A model generated the notes under the pieces. It worked only from the letters and a program-made list of their open reading frames with translations. It did not search any database and had not been told where the DNA came from. A program made the position numbers and the translations under genes. A stretch of 64,000 nucleotides of DNA from Campylobacter subantarcticus LMG 24377 (GTDB lineage Bacteria > Campylobacterota > Campylobacteria > Campylobacterales > Campylobacteraceae), in contig NZ_CP007773.1 in NCBI RefSeq assembly GCF_000816305.1, positions 558,001 through 622,000 on the forward strand, given 5' to 3'. Of the stretch, positions 46,313-55,115 are shown one piece after another (the stretch's first letter is position 1; each line of letters starts with the position of its first letter).

Positions 46313-48822
46313 TGAGTTTTATAGATAATTTATTTGGCATTTCTCAATCTAAAGAAGATATTTCTTCTTTACAAAAAGAAATTTGGGATAGTACTTTAAA
46401 AAGATATAAATTTTCAGACTTTTTGCCATATTGTGTGTATAAAGAAGATGAGGGAATTTATTATAATAATGACAATAGCTACGGTTGTGTATTTTTATGC
46501 TCCCCACGCATTAGAATGGGCAAAAGTACAGCTGATTCTATAGAAGAAATTTTAAATAAACTTCCTGATGATTTATTTATTCAATTTTCTTTATTTGGTA
46601 GTAAAAATATTTACCGTGTAGTTGAAACTTGGAAGAGAGAGCATTTAAAAAGAGCTGATAAAGAAAACAATGAGCTTTTAAAAAAAGCAGTTGAGAGTAT
46701 GAGTCGTTTTTATTTTTCCAAAACAAAACAAGGTGTTTCTCACTCAATGCAAACAAGAATTAAAAATTTTGTTTTGATTATTTCTATTAGATCAGAATCT
46801 AAAGATACTATTTTACATACTCGTGATTTTTTACGCAATGTTCTTTCTACTGGAGGTTTTTATCCACAAGAGGGAAATCCTTATTTATTAAAACCTATTT
46901 TGTATGAGATTTTTAATGGAAATCATGATATTAACCATATTCCAAAATACGATGATAGTTTATATATCAATAGACAAATTATTGCACCTGATAGCGAAAT
47001 TTTAGTACATGATACACATATTGAATTAGATAAAAGAAGTTTTGTTACTCTTGTTCCACAAACTTTTCCAAAAGAAGCTTCTATTTTTGATTTTGGGGAA
47101 AAATTAGGGGATTATTTATCAAATGCTTTAGATGTTAATCAGTTTAAAGATAGCTTTTTAATCACTACTTCAATTTGTAAATTACCAAAATCTAAGGCTA
47201 ATAAGGTGTCTCAAATACACTCTTTTATACTTACTCAAAATTGGAGTGAAGCTTTATTTAGGAATTTCGCAGCCGCTAGAAAAGAAAGCGTTGGGATACT
47301 AGATAGAATTAATCAAAACAAAGAACTTTTGTATGCTATTGATATGAATGTTGTTATTGGTGGTGATAATTATGAAGAAGCTTCTAAAAATGCACATACT
47401 ATTATGAGTTATTGGAATAAGGGTGGTGATAATAAAGCTCTTAATTTAATTGAAGCTATGGGTATTCATCAACTTAATTTAATTGCTTCTTTACCTATGG
47501 GTATTAACAAAGAATATGTATTTGATGTAACTGCTAAGTTTAGAACAATGTTTGCTGATCAAGCTTCTCAGTTTGTGCCTTTAGAAGCAGATTATGCTGG
47601 CACTAATGCTAATTTGTTACTTTTTTCAAGAAGAGGACAAATATGTGGGCTTGATTTATTTGTTTCTAGCTCAAATTTTAATGGATTTTTAGTTGCAACT
47701 TCAGGTGCTGGTAAATCTGTATTTTTAAACATGGTAGCCTTTAATACCTTTGCAAGAGGGGATAGGGTTTTTATAGTTGATCAAGACAATTCTTTTGTGA
47801 ATTTGTGTAATACTATAGGAGGACAATATGTATCCTTAGATCCACAAACTCCTATTAGCTTTAACCCTTTTAGCGAGATTAAAAGTTTTAAAGATTTACA
47901 TGAAGATTTGGAATATTTAAGTGTTTTTATTTATATGCTTGGTAGTTCTAAAAATCAAAACGAAGCAGATAAGCATGAAAAACTTATAAAATCAGAATTG
48001 CAAGAAATTCTAAAAGAGCTTTATAAAAAAAAGAAAAATAAATTTGATATTAGTGATATTCAAAAAATCATGCAAGAAAAAGATGATCCTAGATTTAAAG
48101 ACTTTGCTTATCATTTGCGTCCATTTTGTAAAGGCGGTATTTATGAGAAATTCTTAGCTGGAGATAATGAGTTTAATATAAGTAAAGAGTTTATAGTAAT
48201 TGAATTTAAAGGTGTTGATAATGATCCTGATTTAAGAGATCCTTTGGTTATGCTTTTAATTTATCATATCAATCAATTAATGTATATGAGTCCTGATAGA
48301 GAGGCAAAAATCCAAATTATTATAGATGAGGCTCATAAGTTTTTAGGCAAAAATCCAAAGATGGACGATTTTATCGAACAACTATATAGAAGAGCAAGAA
48401 AATATGATGGTTCTGCTATTATTGCTACGCAAGGTTTTGATGATATTTATAGTGTAAAAAATGGAGGCGGTTTAAGTAGGGCAGGTAGTGTTATTATTAA
48501 CAACTCTGCATATAAAATTTTTATGAAGCAAACAGATGTTTCAAGCAATCTTTTAATTCAATCAAATATTTTTAGTTTCTCTAAAATAGATGAGCAAATT
48601 TTAAAATCCATTGGAACTGTAAAAGGTGAATATTCAGAATTATTTTTAATTACCCCTGATGAGGTTATGTTTCCTTATCGCTTAGCTATGGACAAATACT
48701 TTTATTATCTTACCACTACAGACGCAAATGACAAGGCAAAAATTAAAGAGCTTATGCAAAAAGAAGGACTTAGTTTTGCTCAAGCTGTTGAAACTTTGGT
48801 GCTTAGGGAAAGCCATGAATAA
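46312..48822 (+). CDS. traC: Type IV secretion ATPase TraC
   Basis: 836 residues, VirB4 family, powering pilus assembly. N-terminal non-ATPase domain with FLPYCVYKEDEGIYYN, Walker A ATSGAGKSVFLN near residue 465, Walker B IIIDEAHKFLG near 670 and RRARKYDGSAIIATQGFDD after it. Length and motifs match F TraC. Confidence 0.93.
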   Translation: MSFIDNLFGISQSKEDISSLQKEIWDSTLKRYKFSDFLPYCVYKEDEGIYYNNDNSYGCVFLCSPRIRMGKSTADSIEEILNKLPDDLFIQFSLFGSKNIYRVVETWKREHLKRADKENNELLKKAVESMSRFYFSKTKQGVSHSMQTRIKNFVLIISIRSESKDTILHTRDFLRNVLSTGGFYPQEGNPYLLKPILYEIFNGNHDINHIPKYDDSLYINRQIIAPDSEILVHDTHIELDKRSFVTLVPQTFPKEASIFDFGEKLGDYLSNALDVNQFKDSFLITTSICKLPKSKANKVSQIHSFILTQNWSEALFRNFAAARKESVGILDRINQNKELLYAIDMNVVIGGDNYEEASKNAHTIMSYWNKGGDNKALNLIEAMGIHQLNLIASLPMGINKEYVFDVTAKFRTMFADQASQFVPLEADYAGTNANLLLFSRRGQICGLDLFVSSSNFNGFLVATSGAGKSVFLNMVAFNTFARGDRVFIVDQDNSFVNLCNTIGGQYVSLDPQTPISFNPFSEIKSFKDLHEDLEYLSVFIYMLGSSKNQNEADKHEKLIKSELQEILKELYKKKKNKFDISDIQKIMQEKDDPRFKDFAYHLRPFCKGGIYEKFLAGDNEFNISKEFIVIEFKGVDNDPDLRDPLVMLLIYHINQLMYMSPDREAKIQIIIDEAHKFLGKNPKMDDFIEQLYRRARKYDGSAIIATQGFDDIYSVKNGGGLSRAGSVIINNSAYKIFMKQTDVSSNLLIQSNIFSFSKIDEQILKSIGTVKGEYSELFLITPDEVMFPYRLAMDKYFYYLTTTDANDKAKIKELMQKEGLSFAQAVETLVLRESHE

Positions 48823-49315
48823 AATATCAAATAGAGCAATTAGAATTTTTATTTTAGGTGTTATTTTCTTTTTAATCGGAAGTTTTTGCATAAAATATCT
48901 AGGAAAAGATTATGGTTTTGGAATTGTAAAAAGCAAAAGCATTTCTGAATATATAGTAATTTATAAAAGAGATATTTCTAAAGAGAAATCTTTTAAAGAC
49001 AAGATTGTTTATTTTGTCTTTCCAAAAGATACTCCATATTATAAGAAAAATGAAAAATTTGCAAAATATGTGAGATGTGAAGAAGGTGATGTGCTTACTA
49101 CTTCTTTTTTAAACTATTATTGCAATGGAAAATTTTTAGGTTCTGCTTTAACTACTGATTCTAAGAATAATAAGGTTGAAAATTTTGTTTTTAACGGAGT
49201 TATTCCTGAAAATAAATATTTTGTTTTAGGAACACACCCTAGAAGCTATGATAGTAGATACTGGGGTTTTATTGATAAAGAATTGATTAAAGGTGTAGCT
49301 ATATGGAAAATATAA
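48815..49315 (+). CDS. S26 family signal peptidase of the conjugation system (TrhF/TraF-like)
   Basis: 166 residues: one membrane helix (about 8-27), a serine-rich SKSISEY where the nucleophile lies, AKYVRCEEGD with the catalytic Lys eight residues before the Asp as in LepB, and VLGTHPRSYDSRYWGFID. In F-like and RP4 systems such peptidases mature the pilin or other transfer proteins. The ATG at 48815 follows AGGGAA and overlaps traC by eight bases. Confidence 0.78.
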   Translation: MNKISNRAIRIFILGVIFFLIGSFCIKYLGKDYGFGIVKSKSISEYIVIYKRDISKEKSFKDKIVYFVFPKDTPYYKKNEKFAKYVRCEEGDVLTTSFLNYYCNGKFLGSALTTDSKNNKVENFVFNGVIPENKYFVLGTHPRSYDSRYWGFIDKELIKGVAIWKI

Positions 49316-50739
49316 AAAAACTCAGTTTATCTTTTATAGCGAGTGTGTGTATAGCCTCATCTGCTCACTCTAGTATGTCAAGTTTTGTGCAAAATAACTT
49401 AGGAACTACTATTACAAGTGAGAATGCAGGTTATTATAAATCTCAAGTGTCTGGATTTATTAGCGGTGGAAGTGCTAGAGTAAGATGGGGAGGTGGTGAA
49501 ACTATTCAGCCATTTAGCGTACAAGCTCCTAGTTTTAATGTTGGTTGTAGTGGTATTGATATGGTTTTTGGTGGCTTTTCTTACTTAAATTTTGAACATT
49601 TAGTTGAGAAATTAAAGAAGATTGCAGCCGCCGCACCTGCTTTTGCTTTTAAAATAGCGCTTTCTACGCTTTGTAAAGATTGTGATACGATTATGAGCGA
49701 ACTTGAAAAAATCGCTAATGCTATTAATAGCATGAACTTTGATACTTGTCAGATGACTAATAATTGGACTAATAATATAGCTGGTATGCTAAATCTTGAT
49801 TTACAAGGCGGACAAAGCGATAGTTGGCTTACAGGATTTAAAAATGTTTCTGAAGGAACTCAAGCTACAGTAGATCGTTTTGTAAATTGGGTTAATGGAA
49901 CAAATCCTTCAAGCAAAGAAAAACCTGCTAAACAGTTGCTATCGCAAGGTTCTTTACTCAAGAAAGCTTTAGAAAATGGAAAAGACGCTTTCTTTAAAAA
50001 AGCATTTGGCGAGCAAGAATATGAAGATATAGGAAGAGGATTATTAGGTGATATTGTATCTTACACTACAACAGAAACCTCCCCAACTGGTGAAGCTAAT
50101 AAAGAAACTAAAGTATTGATTATACGCCCTACAATCGGCGCAGAGCGTTTTATAGATCTTGTTTGGAATAGCAATAATCAAGATATTAAGAGCAAACAAA
50201 TAGATTATACAGCTTATACTATTTCTGAAGAGGCTAATGGTTTATATAAAGAACCTGTTGGAAAAAAAGCCGTTTTAAAAATGGACAAAAGTATGAGAGA
50301 TATACTAATTGAAAGCTTTAGAACTATTGTTACTAAAATTTCAGCTCAAACTGCCTTAGATGATGAGGATATGAGTTTTATTTCTTCTGCGCCTTTACCT
50401 GTTGTGGATATTTTAAATATTGAAGCAATAGGAATGACTTTTGGTGATGAAATATATGAATTTGTTGCCCTTTTAATGTTTGACGCTTTTATTCAAGAAC
50501 TTTTTAGAGAATACACTGATATGCTTTTTATTATCCAAAACGAAGATAAGAAATTTGCTTTAGATCATCAAGAAGATATTAGAGAAATGAATACTCAGGT
50601 TCGCTCAATTAGAGCTGAAATTAATAAGCTAATGGACAAAATTCAACTTAAAGATTCTACTAAAAATAAAAAACTAGATGAAGTTAGAAAGCTACTTAGA
50701 GAATACTTTAAGTTAAGTGATTCGTATAATGCGAAATAA
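49303..50739 (+). CDS. traH: F-type conjugation protein TraH
   Basis: 478 residues, periplasmic after a signal peptide (1-23). The TraH signature is clear: QVSGFISGGSARVR, VQAPSFNVGCSGIDMVFGGF, then CKDCDTIMSELEKIANAIN, and a C-terminal coiled coil (about 425-478). Needed for pilus assembly. It follows the peptidase directly; TraW, TraU and TrbC, which normally sit between TraC and TraN, are missing here. AAAGGTG precedes the ATG. Confidence 0.85.
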   Translation: MENIKKLSLSFIASVCIASSAHSSMSSFVQNNLGTTITSENAGYYKSQVSGFISGGSARVRWGGGETIQPFSVQAPSFNVGCSGIDMVFGGFSYLNFEHLVEKLKKIAAAAPAFAFKIALSTLCKDCDTIMSELEKIANAINSMNFDTCQMTNNWTNNIAGMLNLDLQGGQSDSWLTGFKNVSEGTQATVDRFVNWVNGTNPSSKEKPAKQLLSQGSLLKKALENGKDAFFKKAFGEQEYEDIGRGLLGDIVSYTTTETSPTGEANKETKVLIIRPTIGAERFIDLVWNSNNQDIKSKQIDYTAYTISEEANGLYKEPVGKKAVLKMDKSMRDILIESFRTIVTKISAQTALDDEDMSFISSAPLPVVDILNIEAIGMTFGDEIYEFVALLMFDAFIQELFREYTDMLFIIQNEDKKFALDHQEDIREMNTQVRSIRAEINKLMDKIQLKDSTKNKKLDEVRKLLREYFKLSDSYNAK

Positions 50740-50750
50740 TGGAGTGCTTT

Positions 50751-51941
50751 ATGAATAAAATACATAAAATTTTATTAATTTCTTTAATAGCAAGCTCATC
50801 GCTTGCTGTTGATTCTTACAATGAAGGATATTCTTTAGGTGGTTCTTTAAAGGGATATTTTACAAATAATAAAGACTCTGCTATCAATGCTCCTTTAACA
50901 AGTGGAGCTGAAATGTCTAGTGTTGATGGTTCTAATAAAGGGAATGCTAGTTTAGTATGTGAAGAAGGTAAAAATGCAAAGTATCTTTCTTTTTCTTATA
51001 CTGGTAGTAGTGATATAAATATTAAAGTAGAAATGGACAAAGATTTAGATGGAAGGATAGATCATAATTGGGATTTTATAGGCGTTAGTGGAATTTGTGC
51101 TAATGGAGTGGTTAAGTGTAATTCAAATACTTGGAATAATTGTACATATCATCAATATATTTTAAAAGGAAATACGCTTTCTTTAAAACAAGTTAGAAAA
51201 GAAGAAGTTTCGGGTTGTTATTGTATCAATAATACTTGCGGAAGCAGATCTATTAATGATAGGGCTAATATTTTAAATGATATTGGAGCTAGTATTTCAT
51301 CAATTTTAACAACTCAAGATCAAAAAGTTATTACAAAAACATTTTCTTCAAGTGGTTCTTTGGATTATTACGCTCAAGATTACTCATCTTGCAATACAGC
51401 TTATGCAAACCCTCCTAGTGTAAGCCCGTCTAGTGATTTAGGTTCTATGGCTCAAGAAGAAATTTTAAAAGAAAGCGATAATGAGTATGGAGTGCATAAT
51501 ATATTTAGTGGTGGGACTGATAATACTCATAAACTAGATAAGGATTTTAAAAATGAATTAACAAATAATGCTGAAGGTATTAAAGCTACTGCTAAAGTTG
51601 ATAAAAATTTTAACTATTCATATACTGACACTATTAACTCTCAAAGCGTTAATGATTCTTTACAATTAAAAGATATAGAAAAGGCAAGATATTGTGAAGT
51701 TATGTATGAAAAAATAGATACTTCTGCGTTTGATGATGGATCTCATAGGGGTAATTCAACAAATAATACAATTATGTATCAAATGGAGATTAGGGAATGC
51801 ACAGACAATTGGAGTAAATGTCCTGTTTATGCTGGCGAAAAAATAAAGCATGAATGTGGAAAGATTAATGATATGGGTGAAGCTTTGGCTGGTTTAGAAG
51901 CTGTAAATGAAGCAAGTAAGGATATGGTATGTTCAAAATAA
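50751..51941 (+). CDS. TraN-type N-terminal protein (mating-pair stabilisation, first half)
   Basis: 396 residues. The signal peptide is followed by VDSYNEGYSLGGSLKGYF, resembling the start of mature TraN, then several paired cysteines (CYCINNTC, CTDNWSKC). It stops without the conserved TraN C-terminal domain, which appears two genes downstream. ATG at 50751 has GGAG six bases upstream; a further ATG at 50739 overlaps traH but lacks a site. Probably an outer-membrane protein acting with that second protein. Confidence 0.55.
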   Translation: MNKIHKILLISLIASSSLAVDSYNEGYSLGGSLKGYFTNNKDSAINAPLTSGAEMSSVDGSNKGNASLVCEEGKNAKYLSFSYTGSSDINIKVEMDKDLDGRIDHNWDFIGVSGICANGVVKCNSNTWNNCTYHQYILKGNTLSLKQVRKEEVSGCYCINNTCGSRSINDRANILNDIGASISSILTTQDQKVITKTFSSSGSLDYYAQDYSSCNTAYANPPSVSPSSDLGSMAQEEILKESDNEYGVHNIFSGGTDNTHKLDKDFKNELTNNAEGIKATAKVDKNFNYSYTDTINSQSVNDSLQLKDIEKARYCEVMYEKIDTSAFDDGSHRGNSTNNTIMYQMEIRECTDNWSKCPVYAGEKIKHECGKINDMGEALAGLEAVNEASKDMVCSK

Positions 51942-51969
51942 TAACTACCCCAAAGGAGGTAAGTCTTCC

Positions 51970-52057
51970 AAAAAAAGCTTGATTCCTTTTAAGAACCGAG
52001 CTTTTATCACACCTAAAAGGTTCTGTAAAACCTTTATTGTCCATTTACCACATGGAT
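51970..52057 (-). ncRNA. Candidate small RNA opposite the traN-like leader
   Basis: On the minus strand an extended -10 (TGTGCTATAAT, box at 52069-52064) would start a transcript near 52057. It could fold into a small stem (TCCAT/ATGGA), a 7-bp hairpin AAAGGTT/AACCTTT and a final stem AAAAGCT/AGCTTTT running into seven U, a convincing intrinsic terminator at 52005-51970. About 88 nt, in a 154-bp gap without a gene. Antisense to the 5' leader of the next gene or a trans-acting RNA. Confidence 0.55.
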
Positions 52058-52095
52058 AGATTTATTATAGCACAAAATCATCAAAAGGAATAATA

Positions 52096-52722
52096 ATGAA
52101 AACATTTAACTGTAATTTTGAAATTATTGAAAGTCAAAGAAGGCAACCAAATTTCTTATTTAATGAAAAAGATTTAAATGATATTGATTTAAGTAAAAAT
52201 ACATGTATATTTAGTACAAGTGGTGCAGGTTATAGTTATATCATAGACTTTTTATATCAATATATAAGAGCTAAAAACAAAAATACTAAAATCGTTATTA
52301 CCTCAAATCTTTCTTCTTTTATTTTAGATTATTGGATTAGAAAAGACGAAAATGTTGAATATTGTGATTTTGAATATGAAAAATTACTTGCATCGTATAA
52401 ATCTAAAGCTATTGTAATTTCTATTTTCTTAAATATTAAAGAATTCTTGAACTATAAAAAATACGAATTATCAAATGTAGCAAACTTGATTTTAGCAAAT
52501 TCTGAAAATAAAATATTTAGCTTTGTTAATGAAAAATTGAAAAGTGATATATTGGATTTTTACGCAGATAATTTACTTAAAGATATTGCTACTTTTAAAT
52601 CTCTTAATTCAGAAAATGAACTTGCATTCATAAATACCATAAAAGATGGTTTTACTTTTAAATTTCTTATTGAATCAAAAAAAACAAGTATTTTGTCTGT
52701 TTTCAAAGGAAAAAAAATATGA
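52096..52722 (+). CDS. Hypothetical protein between the two TraN-like genes
   Basis: 208 residues, no signal or membrane segment, rich in Lys/Asn/Phe. IFSTSGAGYSYIIDF followed by NTKIVITSN looks like a P loop whose GKS/T has become GYS, so ATP binding is doubtful. No family recognised. AAAGGAA precedes the ATG; the stop overlaps the next start by four bases, so it belongs to the transfer operon. Confidence 0.6.
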   Translation: MKTFNCNFEIIESQRRQPNFLFNEKDLNDIDLSKNTCIFSTSGAGYSYIIDFLYQYIRAKNKNTKIVITSNLSSFILDYWIRKDENVEYCDFEYEKLLASYKSKAIVISIFLNIKEFLNYKKYELSNVANLILANSENKIFSFVNEKLKSDILDFYADNLLKDIATFKSLNSENELAFINTIKDGFTFKFLIESKKTSILSVFKGKKI

Positions 52723-54884
52723 AATATAATACTTTGTCAAAGCTTTTTTACAAAGATACATTGATTGATTTTTTTAAAATTAAAATGAATTTTTTAAAAT
52801 TTACCGCAATTCTTTCAATGAGTTTTAGCTTTTCTCAAGCTGGAATTCAATGTACTGATTATAATGATTTTAGAAAATTTGGCAACCATTACTATACGGT
52901 AAGTGTTAAAAAGCTTACTTTTTTAGACGCGCAAGCTTTAGCTGAAAAAAGTGGTGGTTATTTAGCAATACCTAATACCAAAGATGAAAATAATTTTATT
53001 ACTTCTTTGGTGAAAGGTGGTGAATATGCTTGGATAGGTATATACGATCCTGATTATACAAGTAATTATTGCAAAGAAGGGAATACTGGTTGTTTTTATG
53101 ATGATAGTAGGTTTAAAACTGTAAAAAATAGCTCTTTAACTTATAGAAATTGGGCTGATAAACAACCTGATAATCTTTTAAAACAATATGATATTGTAGA
53201 TGGTAAAGAAAGGGTTAGTCCATTAGGTGAGCATTGGGTTGCTTTAGCTTCACCTAGTGGAGAATGGGCTGATTTTGGAAATCACTTTGGTGATATGAAT
53301 AATCCTGTTAAACATTATGCAGTATATGAATTTGATTCTATGCCTCCATGCTATGATAAACCAACTCCTGATCCTGAAGATCCTATTTTAAGCGGTTTAT
53401 TTTGCAATAGTGCAATTTCAGATGATCCAAATTTTAAACCTGAAAATATAGGTAAAAGCGAAGCATGCTTGCAAGATAGTACTAAACAAAATTATTTTTG
53501 TCCTTTGCAACTAACCAAATGCGTTGATAAAGAACATGCTATTGATGGTGGAAGTGAAAAAGTAGAAGGTGGTCAAATTAGAACTGGAATACAAAAGGTT
53601 ACTCTAAAATTTTCATCTGGGCATATTGGCTATAACAGTTGGAAAGTTATTGAAAGTGATATTTTTATTAAAGATATAAAAGAAATAGATAGTTTTAAAT
53701 TGTCTTATGCTGGAGCTGATGATTGGGTTGCTGTGTTTGCGCCTAATTCGTTTGTAGGTGTTGTTGATAATTACCCTTATGTTAATGGTGTTAAAGATGA
53801 TGGTAAGGCATTGGTATATATACCTTATCGCCCTGAATATTATGGAGAACTTAGTAAATATAGTGGAAAATCTCTCAATATAGAATTAAAACAATATTTG
53901 AAAAATGGATTAAACAAAGGGGTGGCATTTTTTGCTACAGTTGGAACTGGCAGTTGGAATGTAACATATGAAGCTTATGGAAAAAATATTGAATGTGCTG
54001 ATTTTGGTAAAACAACTTGTACTCAAGAAGAAGTGATTATACCTTATTCTACATATAAATATACTTGCCCTAGTGGTTATACTCCAAAAGATGAAGGTGG
54101 AAATTGCCACCCAACTTCAACTGATGATTTAATTGATACAGATGGTGATGGAATAGGTGATAGTTGTAATTCTTCAATACCACCTGCAAACAATTGTGTT
54201 AAAAGTAGGAAGGTATGTCCATTTAATGAAGAAAGAGAATGTGTTTTAACAGATAATAAGTATCAATGCTCCCCGTTTCCTTGCATAGAAGGTGCTAGCG
54301 ATATTGAAGATGAAGATACTCAAGTTGGTATTAATGACGAAAATAATAATGGTTGGGAAGATGATGGTTCTTGCGGAGGACAAATTTTTATTTTTAATGG
54401 AAAAGATAATAGATGTCGCTCTAAAGATAAATTTTTTGGCTTAACTGGTGGTGGTTGCTGTGATAAAGATAAAGTATTTATAGGGCTTGTACCTTGTAAA
54501 GAAGATGAAAAAAAGCTAGCAAAACTCAATAAGCAAAATAGATGTGTAGAAGTTGGTGAATATTGCTCTAAAAAAATTAAATTCATAGGTTGCATTCAGC
54601 ATAAAAAAACACATTGTTGTTTTAATTCAAAATTAGCAAGAATATTTAATGAACAAGGACGCCCACAAATTGGAAGAGGTTGGGGTTCTCCAAAGAGTCC
54701 TGATTGTAGAGGATTTACTCCAGAAGAATTTCAAAAGTTAGATTTTAGTGAAATAGATTTAAGTGAATTTATTGCTGATATTGTTGGAAGTATTGATGTA
54801 GATAAAATACAAGCTGATTCTATAAAAATACAAGAAAAGATTGAAAGCAATCTTGAGAATTTAACAAGAAAGCCTACTAATTAA
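52719..54884 (+). CDS. TraN-type protein with N-terminal C-type-lectin-like domain
   Basis: 721 residues. Residues 45-205 show a C-type-lectin-like order: WIG (105-107), NW (144-145), QPDN (149-152) and GEWAD (181-185). A type-3 calcium repeat DTDGDGIGDSC lies near 475. The end (about 570-690) is typical TraN: LTGGGCCDKDKVF, VGEYCSKKIKFIGC, CCFNSKLARIFNEQGRPQ, SPDCRGFTPEEFQKLDF. TraN sits in the outer membrane of the donor and selects recipients, so the lectin domain may read surface sugars. AAAGGA supports the start at 52719; an internal ATG at 52785 would begin directly at the signal peptide. Confidence 0.75.
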   Translation: MKYNTLSKLFYKDTLIDFFKIKMNFLKFTAILSMSFSFSQAGIQCTDYNDFRKFGNHYYTVSVKKLTFLDAQALAEKSGGYLAIPNTKDENNFITSLVKGGEYAWIGIYDPDYTSNYCKEGNTGCFYDDSRFKTVKNSSLTYRNWADKQPDNLLKQYDIVDGKERVSPLGEHWVALASPSGEWADFGNHFGDMNNPVKHYAVYEFDSMPPCYDKPTPDPEDPILSGLFCNSAISDDPNFKPENIGKSEACLQDSTKQNYFCPLQLTKCVDKEHAIDGGSEKVEGGQIRTGIQKVTLKFSSGHIGYNSWKVIESDIFIKDIKEIDSFKLSYAGADDWVAVFAPNSFVGVVDNYPYVNGVKDDGKALVYIPYRPEYYGELSKYSGKSLNIELKQYLKNGLNKGVAFFATVGTGSWNVTYEAYGKNIECADFGKTTCTQEEVIIPYSTYKYTCPSGYTPKDEGGNCHPTSTDDLIDTDGDGIGDSCNSSIPPANNCVKSRKVCPFNEERECVLTDNKYQCSPFPCIEGASDIEDEDTQVGINDENNNGWEDDGSCGGQIFIFNGKDNRCRSKDKFFGLTGGGCCDKDKVFIGLVPCKEDEKKLAKLNKQNRCVEVGEYCSKKIKFIGCIQHKKTHCCFNSKLARIFNEQGRPQIGRGWGSPKSPDCRGFTPEEFQKLDFSEIDLSEFIADIVGSIDVDKIQADSIKIQEKIESNLENLTRKPTN

Positions 54885-54979
54885 AAAGAAAATAAAATTA
54901 TAGAAAGGAGATAGAGTTTAGTTAAAAGTTTGTTTGGTAAAAGCCACAAGGGAGTTTCGCCCCTATAAAAGGGGCAAGG

Positions 54980-55039
54980 TTAATAAGCCTTGACTATAAT
55001 CATACAAACAAGTATAATTATAAGTACGAAACGAAACAT
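54980..55039 (-). CDS. 19-residue hydrophobic peptide, Ibs-like type I toxin candidate (copy 1)
   Basis: Encodes MFRFVLIIILVCMIIVKAY: a short basic start, a membrane-spanning stretch and a KAY end. GGGGGTGA (55054-55047) is a strong ribosome site seven bases before the ATG. The Ibs toxins of E. coli are also 18-19 residues, hydrophobic, and end in AY. The last eight codons agree with the second copy at 61.6 kb. Too short for gene finders; the call rests on the conserved peptide plus structure. Confidence 0.6.
   Translation of the reverse strand: MFRFVLIIILVCMIIVKAY
54995..55000 (+). promoter_or_regulatory. Antisense promoter inside toxin ORF copy 1
   Basis: TATAAT on the + strand inside the 3' codons of the minus-strand toxin ORF (context CTTGACTATAATCAT). 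RNA starting near 55007 would be complementary to the toxin start codon and ribosome site and could end in the GCCACAGGG/CCTTGTGGC hairpin near 55097, the expected layout of a type I antitoxin RNA. Confidence 0.5.
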
Positions 55040-55105
55040 AATTATTTCACCCCCTCTCTAGGGCGTGATTATGCCACAGGGTTGCAGCCTTGTGGCAAAC
55101 CCTTC

Positions 55106-55115
55106 TATAATTATA
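55106..55115. promoter_or_regulatory. Palindromic bidirectional -10 (TATAATTATA)
   Basis: TATAAT reads on the + strand at 55106-55111 and on the minus strand at 55115-55110. The + direction would give the traG leader, the minus direction the toxin-like RNA. The two starts would compete for one site. Confidence 0.5.

Larger units (their letters stand above)
54938..55103 (-). ncRNA. Structured mRNA of the type I toxin-like locus, copy 1
   Basis: Predicted minus-strand transcript of about 165 nt from the TATAAT at 55115-55110. Its 5' segment GCCACAAGG (55096-55088) can pair either with the nearby CCCTGTGGC or, perfectly, with CCTTGTGGC at the 3' end (54951-54943), followed by TTTT. Such a 5'-3' clasp keeps type I toxin mRNAs silent until processed. 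The sequence is related to the plus strand at 61.55-61.74 kb. Confidence 0.6.

Noticed and set aside
51867-52043. Minus-strand ORF of about 58 codons (MDNKGFTEP...)
   Set aside because: It runs through the predicted sRNA terminator and antisense into the 3' end of the TraN-like gene and has no ribosome site.
51952-52054. Plus-strand toxin ORF after the strong AAAGGAGGT
   Set aside because: No start codon lies at a usable distance; the first in-frame TTG is about 20 bases away, and the peptide is neither hydrophobic nor related to the other two.
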